From: Agarivorans sp050870875
GTDB lineage: Bacteria; Pseudomonadota; Gammaproteobacteria; Enterobacterales; Celerinatantimonadaceae
Reading direction: 5' to 3'
Length of the DNA: 64,000 nucleotides
Assembly (NCBI RefSeq): GCF_050870875.2
Contig: NZ_CP194041.2
Span: 3,596,001 to 3,660,000 of the forward strand
The position numbers and the translations under genes were made by a program. The notes below the pieces were generated by a model. That model was not told the origin of the DNA. It ran no database searches and saw only the letters and a list, made by a program, of their open reading frames with translations. Below, piece after piece: positions 7,394 through 17,154 of the stretch; the stretch's first letter is position 1; the number at the start of each line of letters is the position of its first letter.

Positions 7394-9310
7394 TTACTTC
7401 TTATCGTCTTTTACTTCTTCAAATTCGGCGTCCACAACATCATCTTGAGTCTCAGCTGTTGGTTCAGCATCTGCATCACCCGCATTCGCTTGTGCTTGTT
7501 GCTGAGCAACTTCCATAAGTTTTTGAGAGGCTTCGATCAGCGCTTGAGTTTTCGCCTCAATTGCAGCTTTATCTTCACCTTTACGCGCGGTCTCTAACTC
7601 TTCAATAGCTGCTTCGATTTTCTCTTTCTCGTCAGTCGGAAGCGCTTCACCCGCTTCTTCCACTTGTTTACGAGTACCGTGAACTAAAGCATCGGCTTGG
7701 TTACGAGCCTGAACTAACTCTTCGAATTTTTTATCTTCTTCAGCGTTAGCTTCTGCATCATTCACCATTTTACTGATTTCGTCATCGGATAAACCAGAAG
7801 AGGCTTGAATGGTGATTTTTTGCTCTTTAGCCGTATCTTTATCTTTCGCTGATACGTGTAAGATACCATCGGCATCCAAATCAAAAGTCACTTCAATTTG
7901 TGGTACACCACGTTGTGCAGGGCGAATACCTTCTAAGTTGAATTGGCCTAGAGATTTGTTATCTGCGGCGCGCTTACGCTCACCTTGAATCACGTGTACA
8001 GTTACTGCGCTTTGATTATCATCTGCAGTTGAGAACACCTGTGACCCTTTGGTTGGGATAGTGGTGTTTTTCTCAACAACACGAGTCATCACGCCGCCCA
8101 TAGTTTCGATACCCAAAGATAGAGGCGTTACATCAAGTAGCAATACGTCGGTTTTATCACCAGACAATACCGCACCTTGAATCGCTGCGCCCATAGCTAC
8201 CGCTTCATCAGGGTTAACGTCTTTACGCGGTTCTTGACCAAAGAACTCAGTGACCGCTTTTTGTACCATTGGCATGCGAGTTTGACCGCCAACCAAGATA
8301 ACATCGTTAATATCGCCAACTGAAAGATCCGCATCTTTCAAAGCAATTCGTAGTGGCTCTAGTGAACGTTGTACTAATTCTTCAACCAAAGATTCTAACT
8401 TAGAACGAGTCACTTTGATGTTCAGGTGTTTAGGACCCGAAGCGTCAGCAGTGATGTATGGTAAATTAACATCAGTTTGTTGTGCTGAAGACAATTCACA
8501 TTTAGCTTTCTCTGCCGCTTCTTTTAAGCGTTGCATCGCTAGTGGGTCTTGCTTCAAGTCAAAACCTTGATCTTTCTTAAACTCATCAACTAAGTAGTTG
8601 ATCAAACGGTTATCAAAATCTTCACCACCAAGGTGAGTATCACCATTAGTCGCTAATACTTCGAAGGTTTTTTCGCCATCTACTTCATCAATTTCGATGA
8701 TAGAGATATCGAAAGTACCACCACCTAAATCGTATACCGCAACAACATTGTCGCCTTTAGAGTTATTCACACCGTAAGCAAATGCAGCAGCCGTTGGTTC
8801 ATTAATAATGCGTTTAACGTCTAGACCAGCGATTCGGCCAGCATCTTTAGTCGCTTGGCGCTGTGAATCGTTGAAGTATGCAGGAACCGTAATAACCGCT
8901 TCGGTTACCGCTTCACCTAGGTAATCTTCTGCAGTTTTTTTCATTTTTTTCAAAACTTCTGCAGAAATTTGTGGCGGCGCTTTCTTCTCACCTTTCGCTT
9001 CTACCCACGCGTCACCATTATCAGCGGCAACAATGTTAAAAGGCATAATTTGAATATCACGTTGCACTTCATCATCAGTAAAACGACGACCAATTAAGCG
9101 TTTAATCGCAAACAAGGTATTTTTAGGGTTAGTGACTGCCTGACGTTTGGCTGGCTGACCAACAAGGGTTTCGCCATCATCTGTATAAGCAATAATCGAC
9201 GGCGTAGTACGATCGCCTTCGGCATTTTCAATAACTTTAGGGGTATCGCCATCTAAAATTGCAACACAAGAGTTAGTGGTTCCCAAATCGATACCAATAA
9301 TTCGACCCAT
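7394..9310 (-). CDS. dnaK: Molecular chaperone DnaK (Hsp70)
   Basis: ATP-dependent Hsp70 chaperone, 638 residues as expected. The ATPase domain begins MGRIIGIDLGTTNSC and carries VYDLGGGTFDISI (~195) and ILVGGQTRMPMVQ (~340). The linker DVLLLDVTPLSLG (~390) leads to the substrate-binding beta domain and the helical lid. The acidic C-terminus ends VDAEFEEVKDDKK. The frame is open 30 codons upstream; the ATG at 9310 with GGAG upstream is the conserved Hsp70 start. A sigma-32-type promoter lies 50-80 bp upstream, so heat-shock control is likely. Confidence 0.98.
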   Translation of the reverse strand: MGRIIGIDLGTTNSCVAILDGDTPKVIENAEGDRTTPSIIAYTDDGETLVGQPAKRQAVTNPKNTLFAIKRLIGRRFTDDEVQRDIQIMPFNIVAADNGDAWVEAKGEKKAPPQISAEVLKKMKKTAEDYLGEAVTEAVITVPAYFNDSQRQATKDAGRIAGLDVKRIINEPTAAAFAYGVNNSKGDNVVAVYDLGGGTFDISIIEIDEVDGEKTFEVLATNGDTHLGGEDFDNRLINYLVDEFKKDQGFDLKQDPLAMQRLKEAAEKAKCELSSAQQTDVNLPYITADASGPKHLNIKVTRSKLESLVEELVQRSLEPLRIALKDADLSVGDINDVILVGGQTRMPMVQKAVTEFFGQEPRKDVNPDEAVAMGAAIQGAVLSGDKTDVLLLDVTPLSLGIETMGGVMTRVVEKNTTIPTKGSQVFSTADDNQSAVTVHVIQGERKRAADNKSLGQFNLEGIRPAQRGVPQIEVTFDLDADGILHVSAKDKDTAKEQKITIQASSGLSDDEISKMVNDAEANAEEDKKFEELVQARNQADALVHGTRKQVEEAGEALPTDEKEKIEAAIEELETARKGEDKAAIEAKTQALIEASQKLMEVAQQQAQANAGDADAEPTAETQDDVVDAEFEEVKDDKK

Positions 9311-9360
9311 GGTGGTGTTCTCCAAATTCTGTTTATTACTAATATTCTTTGTTGGATCAT

Positions 9361-9391
9361 AAGTTGGGGGCGTCATTTTTCTTTTCAAGGG
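9361..9391 (-). promoter_or_regulatory. Sigma-32 (heat-shock) promoter of dnaKJ
   Basis: On the minus strand CCCTTGAA is followed after 13 bp by CCCCCAAC, closely matching the RpoH consensus CTTGAA-N13/14-CCCCATnT. It sits in the expected place upstream of dnaK. Confidence 0.75.
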
Positions 9392-9600
9392 AAAAATCAA
9401 AAAAAATAAGCAAAATTTACTATCTCGTTATTTTCTTTCAGCACACTTCCACTCACCAACAAACATCATTGGCAGTTAAATAAACCAACCAACCTATAGG
9501 ATTAAGCAGCTAAAATGGATTTTCTTATAACCTGTGGTACTATGTGCCAAACTTAAAGCTATATGCAGGCCAAAATCCTGCATAAAAATAGAGAAAAGAA

Positions 9601-10935
9601 ATGATGAATACCTCTAAATTAAGTCTGACTCATAAGATATTAATTGGGATGATTACCGGCATCGCGCTTGGTGTGTTCTTGCAAACTTTTTTTGCTGAAT
9701 CGACCTTTGTAAAAAGCTATATCGTGGATGGGATCCTCAACATTACGGGCTCTATATTTGTTGCCAGCTTAAAAATGTTAGTGGTTCCCTTGGTCTTTGT
9801 CTCGTTGGTGTGTGGTGTTGCCTCCATGAAAGACACCGCGCGTCTTGGACGATTAGGTGGCAAAACGGTGCTGCTTTATCTAGCCACTACCGCCATCGCC
9901 ATTTCTTTAGCGATGGGCGTGGCTCTATTAGTACGCCCTGGTTCAGGTCTAGAAATGGTAAGCGATGCCGCTTTTCATGCCAAACAAGCGCCGAGCCTAA
10001 GCCAGGTGATCATCGACATGTTTCCGAATAATCCAATTGCCTCTATGGCAAAGGGCAACATGTTGCAAATCATTGTGTTTGCATTGTTATTTGGGGTCGC
10101 TATCGCGATTTCCGGCGAATCAGGTAAGCGTATTGCGAGCCATTTTGAAGATTTAAATGTCGTGATTATGAAATTAGTCACGATCCTGATGAACTTAGCG
10201 CCCTATGGCGTATTTGCCCTACTAGCCAAATTGTTCTTCGAGATAGGCTTTAGCGCAATTGCTAGCCTCATGAGTTACTTTATGGTGGTATTAGTTGTGC
10301 TACTGCTTCACTCATTGGTGATCTATCCAGTACTCCTTAAAGTGCTAACGGGTCTAAATCCGTTTTTGTTTATCAAAAAAATGCGGGAAGCCATTGTATT
10401 TGCGTTTAGTACCGCATCTTCAAATGCGACTATTCCAGTCACCATGGAAACCGCAACCCATAAGTTGGGGGTACGTAACTCAACCGCTTCCTTCACCATT
10501 CCTTTAGGTGCAACGATTAACATGGATGGCACCTCTATTATGCAGGGCGTGGCAACCATCTTTATCGCAACAGTTTACAGTATCGATTTAAGTGCTGGTG
10601 ATTTCATGCTGGTGATTGTGACCGCAACCTTAGCTTCGGTAGGTACTGCAGGAGTCCCCGGCGTCGGCCTGATTACTCTCGCCATGGTGTTACAGCAAGT
10701 GGGACTGCCGGTAGAAGGGATCGCCTTAATTATTGGCGTTGACCGCTTATTAGACATGGTTAGAACCGCAGTGAATATTACCGGAGATAGCATGGTAACC
10801 GTTGCAGTTGCTAAGTCTGAGGGGGACTTAAACTTAGAGACCTACAACAACCCTCTCGCGGGTTTATCAGAAGAAGAGGTGCGCCTGCCTCACGAATTAG
10901 CAAATGATATGCCGCGCGACATAGAAAAAGCCTAA
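9601..10935 (+). CDS. Dicarboxylate/amino acid:cation symporter (DAACS family)
   Basis: Inner-membrane secondary transporter of the GltP/DctA family, which imports glutamate, aspartate or C4-dicarboxylates with Na+ or H+. 444 residues with about eight hydrophobic helices plus two re-entrant loops. Signature motifs are the Ser-rich loop FSTASSNATIPVTME (~275), NMDGTSIMQGVATIFIA (~305) and GVPGVGLITLAMVL (~350). The first two codons are both ATG, and AGAGAAAAG precedes them. Single gene diverging from dnaK and ending in a bidirectional terminator. The substrate cannot be decided from sequence alone. Confidence 0.92.
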   Translation: MMNTSKLSLTHKILIGMITGIALGVFLQTFFAESTFVKSYIVDGILNITGSIFVASLKMLVVPLVFVSLVCGVASMKDTARLGRLGGKTVLLYLATTAIAISLAMGVALLVRPGSGLEMVSDAAFHAKQAPSLSQVIIDMFPNNPIASMAKGNMLQIIVFALLFGVAIAISGESGKRIASHFEDLNVVIMKLVTILMNLAPYGVFALLAKLFFEIGFSAIASLMSYFMVVLVVLLLHSLVIYPVLLKVLTGLNPFLFIKKMREAIVFAFSTASSNATIPVTMETATHKLGVRNSTASFTIPLGATINMDGTSIMQGVATIFIATVYSIDLSAGDFMLVIVTATLASVGTAGVPGVGLITLAMVLQQVGLPVEGIALIIGVDRLLDMVRTAVNITGDSMVTVAVAKSEGDLNLETYNNPLAGLSEEEVRLPHELANDMPRDIEKA

Positions 10936-10947
10936 AGCCGAACCAAT

Positions 10948-10977
10948 AAAAAATGCGGTCCAATGACCGCATTTTTT
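10948..10977. terminator. Bidirectional Rho-independent terminator
   Basis: AAAAAATGCGGTC and GACCGCATTTTTT pair around CAAT, giving T runs in both directions. It serves the convergent symporter and carbonic anhydrase genes. Confidence 0.9.
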
Positions 10978-10989
10978 ATGCCGCAAAAC

Positions 10990-11598
10990 TTAGCTTTGCT
11001 CCAAGCCACTTTGAGTGATATTTAAATTATTTAAAATGCCATTTTGAATCGAATAAATACAGCCGTGTACCGCCAAGAGTTGGCCCTTCTCCCAAGCATT
11101 TTGCACGATGGTGGTTTGGCAAACATTCTTTACTTGCTCAATCACGTTTAGTTCACATAGTCGATCGCCACGTTTGGTTTTATCTTCAATTGCATCCAAT
11201 TCTGCTTGGTGAAAACGGTAAACATCTTTGATGTGACGTAACCAATTATCGATCAAGCCTTTCTGTTCATCTTCCATCGAAGCCAATACGCCCCCACAAC
11301 CATAATGGCCGGTGACAATAATATGCTTCACCTTCAATACATCAACCGCATATTGAATCACCGAGAGACAGTTTAAATCGGTGTGCACAACCACGTTGGC
11401 AATATTACGATGAACAAAAACTTCCCCTGGCGGTAATCGCGCTAACTGATTGGCCGGAACCCGACTATCGCTGCAGCCAATCCATAAAAATTCAGGTGAT
11501 TGTTGTTCGGATAGGTCGGTAAAAAAGGAGGGATTCTGCTCTTTTATATCTTTTGCCCAACTACGATTATTGTTTATTAGCAGATCTAAACTATTCAT
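10990..11598 (-). CDS. can: Beta-class carbonic anhydrase
   Basis: Cytoplasmic zinc enzyme interconverting CO2 and bicarbonate. Zinc ligands and the catalytic dyad are in IGCSDSRVPA (Cys and Asp-Arg, ~residue 40) and HYGCGGV (His and Cys, ~96-99). The 202-residue length fits the family (E. coli Can 220). The frame is open 13 codons upstream, but the ATG at 11598 has GAGGTG at proper spacing and gives the family start MNSLDLLINNNRSWAKDI. Convergent with the symporter. Confidence 0.95.
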   Translation of the reverse strand: MNSLDLLINNNRSWAKDIKEQNPSFFTDLSEQQSPEFLWIGCSDSRVPANQLARLPPGEVFVHRNIANVVVHTDLNCLSVIQYAVDVLKVKHIIVTGHYGCGGVLASMEDEQKGLIDNWLRHIKDVYRFHQAELDAIEDKTKRGDRLCELNVIEQVKNVCQTTIVQNAWEKGQLLAVHGCIYSIQNGILNNLNITQSGLEQS

Positions 11599-11681
11599 TA
11601 ACACCTCAATTACACTTACCTCGTTAATATTGGCCATTATATTGCCCGATGCAGCAGTTCACCGCTACTGTTTAAGCACAA

Positions 11682-11939
11682 TTAAAAAGGAAACTCAGTT
11701 TGACCGGTGCCACTTTGTTGTTTTGCCTGCTCAGCAAGTAATTGACGTTGTTTTCGAATATAACGCTGCCGACGTTGTTTACTTAACCGCAAAATGTTTT
11801 GTTGCTGGGAACTATCCAAAGTTTGCCAAGCAAATCGCTCTTGACGACTACGAAAGCACCCCAAACACAAACCACGACTATTGGTCTGGCAAATACCACG
11901 ACAAGGATTGGGGATATCAAAAATCTCAAGCTGTTCCAT
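11682..11939 (-). CDS. DUF1289-family small Cys-rich protein
   Basis: 85 residues. The N-terminal NPCRGIC...GLCLGCFRSRQE pattern (four Cys, ~residues 12-30) is the DUF1289 signature, likely a small metal-binding knuckle. A strongly basic Q/R-rich tail (KQRRQRYIRKQRQ) follows. Function unknown. It lies about 85 bp upstream of the carbonic anhydrase gene in the same direction, so the two may share a transcript. Confidence 0.8.
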   Translation of the reverse strand: MEQLEIFDIPNPCRGICQTNSRGLCLGCFRSRQERFAWQTLDSSQQQNILRLSKQRRQRYIRKQRQLLAEQAKQQSGTGQTEFPF

Positions 11940-12071
11940 CTAGCGAAGCCCTACGCCTACGACCAACAATACGAACAATTTCTATTTAGTTATTAACCAT
12001 GGCATAGCTTACCCGATCAGGTCAAAAAAACATCGAAAATGCGGCTCAAGATAAGTCGTGGCAGCAGGTAA

Positions 12072-12232
12072 TACCAATCTGATTAATTATATACTCAACT
12101 TATTGCGCAGAATAAATCTATCGACAACCAGCCATAAAGTGCAGTAAGCATTGGCTCCAATTACAAGATGCATCAGGCAGTTAGCGCTGATTTAGGCCAG
12201 CAAGAATCAACGGATAATGAGTTAGATTGGTA
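12072..12232. repeat. MITE-like dispersed repeat, copy B
   Basis: 161 bp with perfect 9-bp terminal inverted repeats, TACCAATCT and AGATTGGTA. It is homologous along its length to 3538-3700. It fills most of the otherwise empty gap between the DUF1289 gene and grpE and has no ORF. Confidence 0.75.
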
Positions 12233-12267
12233 CAAAATGAAGATAACTTTCTGACCCAATAAGGCCC

Positions 12268-12297
12268 ACAAAAAAGGGACCATACTCGGTCCCTTTC
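12268..12297 (-). terminator. Rho-independent terminator of grpE
   Basis: AAAGGGACC/GGTCCCTTT stem (12273-12296), followed on the minus strand by a run of T; 22 bp after the grpE stop. Confidence 0.85.
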
Positions 12298-12319
12298 ATC
12301 AATCATCAACAAATCCAGC

Positions 12320-12949
12320 TTAGGCGTTGGTATCGACCGATGCAGCTTTGGAGATCATCACCATCGCGGGGCGTAACAAGCGACCATTTAGCTCATAGCC
12401 TTTTTGCAATACCGCAACCACAGTATTGGCTGCGACACCTTCAACCTCTTGCATGCCCATTGCCTGATGTTTCGCAGGATCAAAGGTATGATCCTGTGGA
12501 GAAATTACTTCGATTCCGAATTTCTTCACTGCATCCAATAAAGCTTTCAGGGTTAATTCAACCCCCTCAATCATTGCAGCAAGCGCATCATCCTCATGAT
12601 TGGCATGTTGCAGGGCCATCTCCATATTATCGATAACTGGCAGTAATTCATTGGCAAACTTTTCCAAAGCAAATTTACGCGCCTTATCCACTTCCTGAGC
12701 GGAACGACGACGAATATTATCTACTTCGGCTTTGGCTCGCACAACGCTGTCTTTTTGATCGGCAACGGTCTGCTCTGCTGTCGCTAAACGCTCCAATAAC
12801 TCTGCAATACTAATTTCTTCAGCCGCCGACTCATTTTCTTCTGCGCTTTCTGGCTCGACAAGTTCTGCCTCAACGGCATCAACGACTTGTTCGTTGTCAT
12901 TTTCTAGCGGCACGTCTTCAGTCTGTGGTTTGTTTTGCTCACTGCTCAT
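12320..12949 (-). CDS. grpE: Nucleotide exchange factor GrpE
   Basis: Releases ADP from DnaK, completing the DnaK-DnaJ-GrpE cycle. 209 residues: an acidic disordered N-terminus (~1-55), a long coiled coil (LLERLATAEQTVADQKDSVV..., ~55-120) and the C-terminal beta domain with the family signature around GMQEVEGVAANTVVAVLQKGYELNGRLLRPAMV. The ATG at 12949 is chosen over 15 extra upstream codons because GGAGACC precedes it. A near-consensus sigma-32 promoter lies upstream; divergent from nadK. Confidence 0.96.
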   Translation of the reverse strand: MSSEQNKPQTEDVPLENDNEQVVDAVEAELVEPESAEENESAAEEISIAELLERLATAEQTVADQKDSVVRAKAEVDNIRRRSAQEVDKARKFALEKFANELLPVIDNMEMALQHANHEDDALAAMIEGVELTLKALLDAVKKFGIEVISPQDHTFDPAKHQAMGMQEVEGVAANTVVAVLQKGYELNGRLLRPAMVMISKAASVDTNA

Positions 12950-12995
12950 GCAGGGTCTCCGTAATTCTTCACAAATAACACTAATCTGATGCATA

Positions 12996-13025
12996 TTATG
13001 GGGATCAAAGCCGTTGTTTCAAGTG
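12996..13025 (-). promoter_or_regulatory. Sigma-32 (heat-shock) promoter of grpE
   Basis: On the minus strand CACTTGAA is followed after 15 bp by CCCCATAAT, a near-perfect RpoH promoter about 50 bp upstream of the grpE start. Confidence 0.8.
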
Positions 13026-13102
13026 ATAGTCACGATAAAACTAGCTGAGTTTGATTTACCCGCGTTATAATCGTCAGTAACACAACGTTAAATCAACAAG
13101 TT

Positions 13103-13984
13103 ATGACTCAATCTTTCAACACTATTGGTTTGATCGGAAAACCTCACCACGAGGGAGCCAATAACACCCTAACCGCACTCTATCAGTGGTTAAAAAAGCA
13201 ATCTTTTACAGTACTGGTAGAAGAAATTACCGGTGCCCAACTGGCAATTAGTGACTTACCTTTAGTCAGTATTACCAATTTGGGAGAACAGGCCGACCTA
13301 GCAATCGTGGTAGGCGGCGACGGCAATATGTTAGGCGCAGCTCGAGTATTGGCCGACTACGACATTGCGGTGATTGGCGTGAATCGTGGCAACCTTGGTT
13401 TTCTAACCGATTTAGATCCAGATAACTTCGAACAACCCTTACAACAGGTACTGAATGGTCAATTTGTTACCGAGAAACGTTTCCTATTAGAAGCACAAGT
13501 GCTTAGACATAACACGGTAAAAAGCAGTAATAGCGCGGTCAATGAAGTGGTATTACACCTCGACAAAGTTGCCACCATGCTTGAGTTTGAAGTTTACATC
13601 GACCAACACTTTATCTTAAGTCAACGTGCTGACGGAATTATTGTGACCACTCCCACTGGGTCAACCGCCTATTCACTCTCCGCTGGCGGACCAATTTTAA
13701 CCCCAAATTTAGATGCCATTGCTTTAGTTCCGATGTTTCCTCACACCTTAAGTTCACGCCCCATCGTGGTGAACAGTGAAAGTGAAGTAAAATTAAAATT
13801 GTCACATGACAACAGTGAACACATGCATATCAGCTGTGACAGCCATATCTCTCTGCCAGTGTTGCCAGGCGATGAAGTCATTATTCGCAAACAAGCTAAT
13901 CCGCTGCGCTTAGTTCACCCAACCAACTACGACTATTTTAAGATTTTGCAAACTAAATTGGGCTGGGGAAGCCGACTTTTCTAA
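13103..13984 (+). CDS. nadK: NAD(+) kinase
   Basis: Phosphorylates NAD to NADP in the cytoplasm. 293 residues, as in E. coli (292). The signature VVGGDGNMLGAAR (~residue 70) and the second conserved block TPTGSTAYSLSAGGPIL (~180) are both present, as is the NE motif (AVNEVVLH, ~145). The grpE-nadK divergent arrangement is standard in gammaproteobacteria. The PilZ gene follows after about 35 bp and may be cotranscribed. Confidence 0.97.
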   Translation: MTQSFNTIGLIGKPHHEGANNTLTALYQWLKKQSFTVLVEEITGAQLAISDLPLVSITNLGEQADLAIVVGGDGNMLGAARVLADYDIAVIGVNRGNLGFLTDLDPDNFEQPLQQVLNGQFVTEKRFLLEAQVLRHNTVKSSNSAVNEVVLHLDKVATMLEFEVYIDQHFILSQRADGIIVTTPTGSTAYSLSAGGPILTPNLDAIALVPMFPHTLSSRPIVVNSESEVKLKLSHDNSEHMHISCDSHISLPVLPGDEVIIRKQANPLRLVHPTNYDYFKILQTKLGWGSRLF

Positions 13985-14018
13985 TAACAACAGCAGCAGC
14001 TACAAAGGATTTGAGAAT

Positions 14019-14723
14019 TTGACAAATACCGCCACGCCAATTGTGAAGAATCGCCAACAAGTGGTTGAGATAATGCGCCACCTCAAGTTTAGCGACATTT
14101 TAGACGTACAGTTTGTCAAACAAGGGAATGTGCGTATCAAGTGTAAATTGCTTGGTCTCGATGATACTAACTTTCTAATGTTTGCCATTCCTCGCTATGC
14201 GCAACAGGGTCACAATGATGTACTCGTCGAAGGCATGGACTGCATTGTACGCTCCATTATAGAAGGAGAAGCGGGCCAATGTATTGCCTTTCGCAGTGTA
14301 ATTACCGACATCATCAAATCCCCCAAGCACCTAATTTTTGTAAAATACCCCAACGAAATAGAACATTTCAGCCTACGTAAGCAACAGCGGGTAGCGATTC
14401 GCCTCCCAGCCACAATTAGCCACCGCTCCTCGGTGAGCGACCAACAAGTAGAACATGATTTAAATTTTGAAGGGATTATTTTGGATCTGTCCGCTGGAGG
14501 CTGCCGCTTCAAACTGGAATGGCCAGAAAGTTACGGTCCATTTTTATTAGAAAACATCTTTGTTTATATCCGCTTCCCCACTCAAATGGACAATAATGTG
14601 GTGATCGAAGGGAGCGTAAAAAGCCAAAGCCGAGATGGTTTAAATCATCTCGCCGTTGGCATCAAGTTCGAAGGGAAAGTCGCGCTAGATAACATTTTCA
14701 AGCATCTAGCGCTCGACATATAA
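14019..14723 (+). CDS. PilZ-domain protein with YcgR-like N-terminal domain
   Basis: Predicted cyclic-di-GMP receptor of 234 residues. Residues ~20-115 resemble the YcgR/PilZN flagellar-brake domain. The C-terminal PilZ domain has both ligand motifs: RKQQRVAIRLPA (RxxxR, ~125) and DLSAGGCRF (~160). No signal or membrane segment, so it acts in the cytoplasm. Translation probably starts at a TTG, with AAAGGA 8-9 bp upstream; no ATG fits the conserved N-terminus. Its output is unknown; control of motility or exopolysaccharide is an inference from YcgR. Confidence 0.82.
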   Translation: MTNTATPIVKNRQQVVEIMRHLKFSDILDVQFVKQGNVRIKCKLLGLDDTNFLMFAIPRYAQQGHNDVLVEGMDCIVRSIIEGEAGQCIAFRSVITDIIKSPKHLIFVKYPNEIEHFSLRKQQRVAIRLPATISHRSSVSDQQVEHDLNFEGIILDLSAGGCRFKLEWPESYGPFLLENIFVYIRFPTQMDNNVVIEGSVKSQSRDGLNHLAVGIKFEGKVALDNIFKHLALDI

Positions 14724-14780
14724 AGGCAAAGCAAGGCTTTATCCTTAAGTGCTAATGGTAATAAAACTATCGCAATAAAA

Positions 14781-15989
14781 CTAAGCGACTTCGGCTTTCT
14801 GCGGATGATCAAACAACCGAATTACAATTAAGCTAACCAAGGCCACCAATAAAAAACCAAGTACAATCGGGTAACAGGTAAAATTAAAGCTAAAACCGAT
14901 TAAACTGCCGATTGGGATCCCCACCAGAGTCGATATAAAAGCAACAAAAGCTGAGCCCATCCCCGCGATAGCCCCTAAAGGCTCCATCGCCAAAGAATTC
15001 AAATTACCAAATAAAATACCAATACAAAAGAATGCCGGCATCATATAAACCATCAATAAAAAGAGCGACGGGACGCCATTGGTACTGATGAGTACACCAA
15101 CAAACAAAACACTTAAACTCAGTAGGCACCACAACGCAATGTGGATCATTTTACGCATCCCAATACGGATCACCCAACGACCATTCACCAGCGATGCGAC
15201 CCCAATCGAGCCAGCGGCCAACGCAAACAGTAAAGCAAAATTACTACCCTGATGGTAGAGTTGAATAAATAGCAGTGGCGCACTGTTCAAGTACCCCATA
15301 AATGCCCCAAATATCAAGCCAGAGACAAAGGTATAGGCCAAAGCAGCTCGCTCATTCATCAGTACTTTTAAACTATCCACAAAACTATTAATCGTCAGCG
15401 GTCGACGCTTTTCTGGCACTAAAGTTTCTTCTTGAAAAAAGCCGAACCATAGAGCCGTCACAACCGCCATCAGTAGCAAGACGCCAAAAATCCAACGCCA
15501 ATGAGCAATGCTCATCACTAACTGACCAAGTGCCGGCGCAATAATAGGAACCACAATAAATACCGAAAATACCACCGACATCACGCGCGCCATCGCCGCG
15601 CCTTTAAGCTGATCCCTCACCAAAGCCATGGTGATCACCCTTGGTGCCGCAGCCCCCATGCCTTGTAGCACCCGTCCAGCGATGAACCAAACAAATGAAT
15701 CGGCCACAATGCACAAAATACTCCCCAAGATAAACAAACCAAAGCCTAAATAAATAGGGCGCTTACGGCCCACCGCATCCGACCAAGGGCCATAAATTAA
15801 TTGGCCAATAGACAAGCCAACAAATAACCCGGTAATGGTCCACTGCACTTGAGTTGCAGGGCTGAGATTGAAGTCTTCGGCAATTGTCACTAAGGCTGGC
15901 AACATGGCATCGACAGCCAAGGCAACCAACGACATCATTAATGCCAACAGAACAATAAACCCTTTTGAGTGTGCCGGAGTCGTGCCCAC
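14781..15989 (-). CDS. Bcr/CflA-family multidrug efflux MFS transporter
   Basis: Proton-driven drug exporter of the inner membrane, about 402 residues with 12 predicted helices. Bcr/CflA features are the N-terminal LALMMSLVALAVDAMLPAL, the loop 2-3 motif GPWSDAVGRKRPIYLG and motif C-like GAAAPRVITMALVRD. The frame opens with a TTG at 16016, but the GTG at 15989 is preferred because AAAGGGG lies 5 bp upstream and the length then matches relatives. Substrates cannot be assigned. Stands alone, convergent with the PilZ gene. Confidence 0.87.
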   Translation of the reverse strand: MGTTPAHSKGFIVLLALMMSLVALAVDAMLPALVTIAEDFNLSPATQVQWTITGLFVGLSIGQLIYGPWSDAVGRKRPIYLGFGLFILGSILCIVADSFVWFIAGRVLQGMGAAAPRVITMALVRDQLKGAAMARVMSVVFSVFIVVPIIAPALGQLVMSIAHWRWIFGVLLLMAVVTALWFGFFQEETLVPEKRRPLTINSFVDSLKVLMNERAALAYTFVSGLIFGAFMGYLNSAPLLFIQLYHQGSNFALLFALAAGSIGVASLVNGRWVIRIGMRKMIHIALWCLLSLSVLFVGVLISTNGVPSLFLLMVYMMPAFFCIGILFGNLNSLAMEPLGAIAGMGSAFVAFISTLVGIPIGSLIGFSFNFTCYPIVLGFLLVALVSLIVIRLFDHPQKAEVA

Positions 15990-16288
15990 AATAGCCCCTT
16001 TAAAAATGTGATCCAACTCAACTTATAACATGAGCTGAACAACAATTGCGATAAGCAATAACAATAATCCGCTTAGTTGCGCGAAAAATAAGCCAATCAA
16101 GCAGCTCTTAGCTGTGCATGAAAAGCTCAGCCTGAACGCTGACAATTAAGCCAACAGCTAACGAGTAAACTCAACAGCAAAGCCTCAAGCAAAAGCAAAG
16201 CCTCGGCAGAGCAATCATCAAAATAAACCCGTTAAAACCCAAGGCGAGAAATAGTCCAGACTCTGTGTATTATAGTTCAGCCTGAGTA

Positions 16289-17143
16289 CTAATCTTCAGA
16301 CTTGCCATGACTCAATAACATCGAGAGCAAAGCCACTACCGCTGAGCTAAGCATCAGTAACAACGACACTGCATTCAGTACCGGTGTTGAGCCTTCTCTT
16401 AAACGGTCGTACATCGCAATGGTCAGTGGCGCATCCGATCCCACTAACATCAAAGTGGTATTAAAGTTTTCAAATGACATCAAAAAACTAACCACTGCGG
16501 CACCCACTAATGCAGGGCTTAAAAAAGGCAGTACCACAGTAAAAAAAGCAACCCAACGACTGGCGCCCAAATTGAGTGCAGCTTCCTCAAAACTAAAATC
16601 AAACTTACGTAAACGCGCCAAAATAATCAGCGTTGAAATCGTCGTAATAAAAGCCACCTGGCCAATAACCACTAAACTAAATCCCGGTCGCAACCACTCC
16701 CATTCCCATAAAAAATACTCTTCCAAACCATTGGCCAGCCGGCTACTGGCCACCAATATTGCAACCCCCAAAATGACTCCAGGGATGACCAAGGGCAATA
16801 ACAAACCAATATATAACCAGTTTTTACCCGGAAAATCGAAACGTACAAATAGCCAAGCATTGGCCGTAGATAGCAATAACGAAAAAACCGTAACCAAACA
16901 GGCGATCATGGCGCTTACGCCAATACTAGACAGCAAAGGCTGATCGTAAAATATCCCCAGTTTGGGTTGCTGCTGACCGATAAACCAATCGAGGGTGAAT
17001 CCCTGCCAAGGCAAAGACGCATACAAGCTATCGTTAAAAGCAAATAAACCAACAATGCTCAAAGGCAAAGCCAAAAAAACCAAAAATCCAACCATATAGA
17101 AACGGTAAACCGTGTTGGCTGGCCCGCGTAACTGATGCAACAT
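16289..17143 (-). CDS. ABC transporter permease, polyamine type (PotC/PotI-like)
   Basis: Inner-membrane permease, 284 residues with six predicted helices. The EAA loop, which docks the ATPase, is FEEAALNLGASRWVAFFTVVLPFL (~residue 185). It resembles the second permease of spermidine/putrescine importers. Last gene of a four-gene operon (binding protein, ATPase, permease, permease), starting 11 bp after the preceding permease stop. Gene order matches potFGHI. Confidence 0.85.
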   Translation of the reverse strand: MLHQLRGPANTVYRFYMVGFLVFLALPLSIVGLFAFNDSLYASLPWQGFTLDWFIGQQQPKLGIFYDQPLLSSIGVSAMIACLVTVFSLLLSTANAWLFVRFDFPGKNWLYIGLLLPLVIPGVILGVAILVASSRLANGLEEYFLWEWEWLRPGFSLVVIGQVAFITTISTLIILARLRKFDFSFEEAALNLGASRWVAFFTVVLPFLSPALVGAAVVSFLMSFENFNTTLMLVGSDAPLTIAMYDRLREGSTPVLNAVSLLLMLSSAVVALLSMLLSHGKSED

Positions 17144-17154
17144 ACTAAAGTCCT

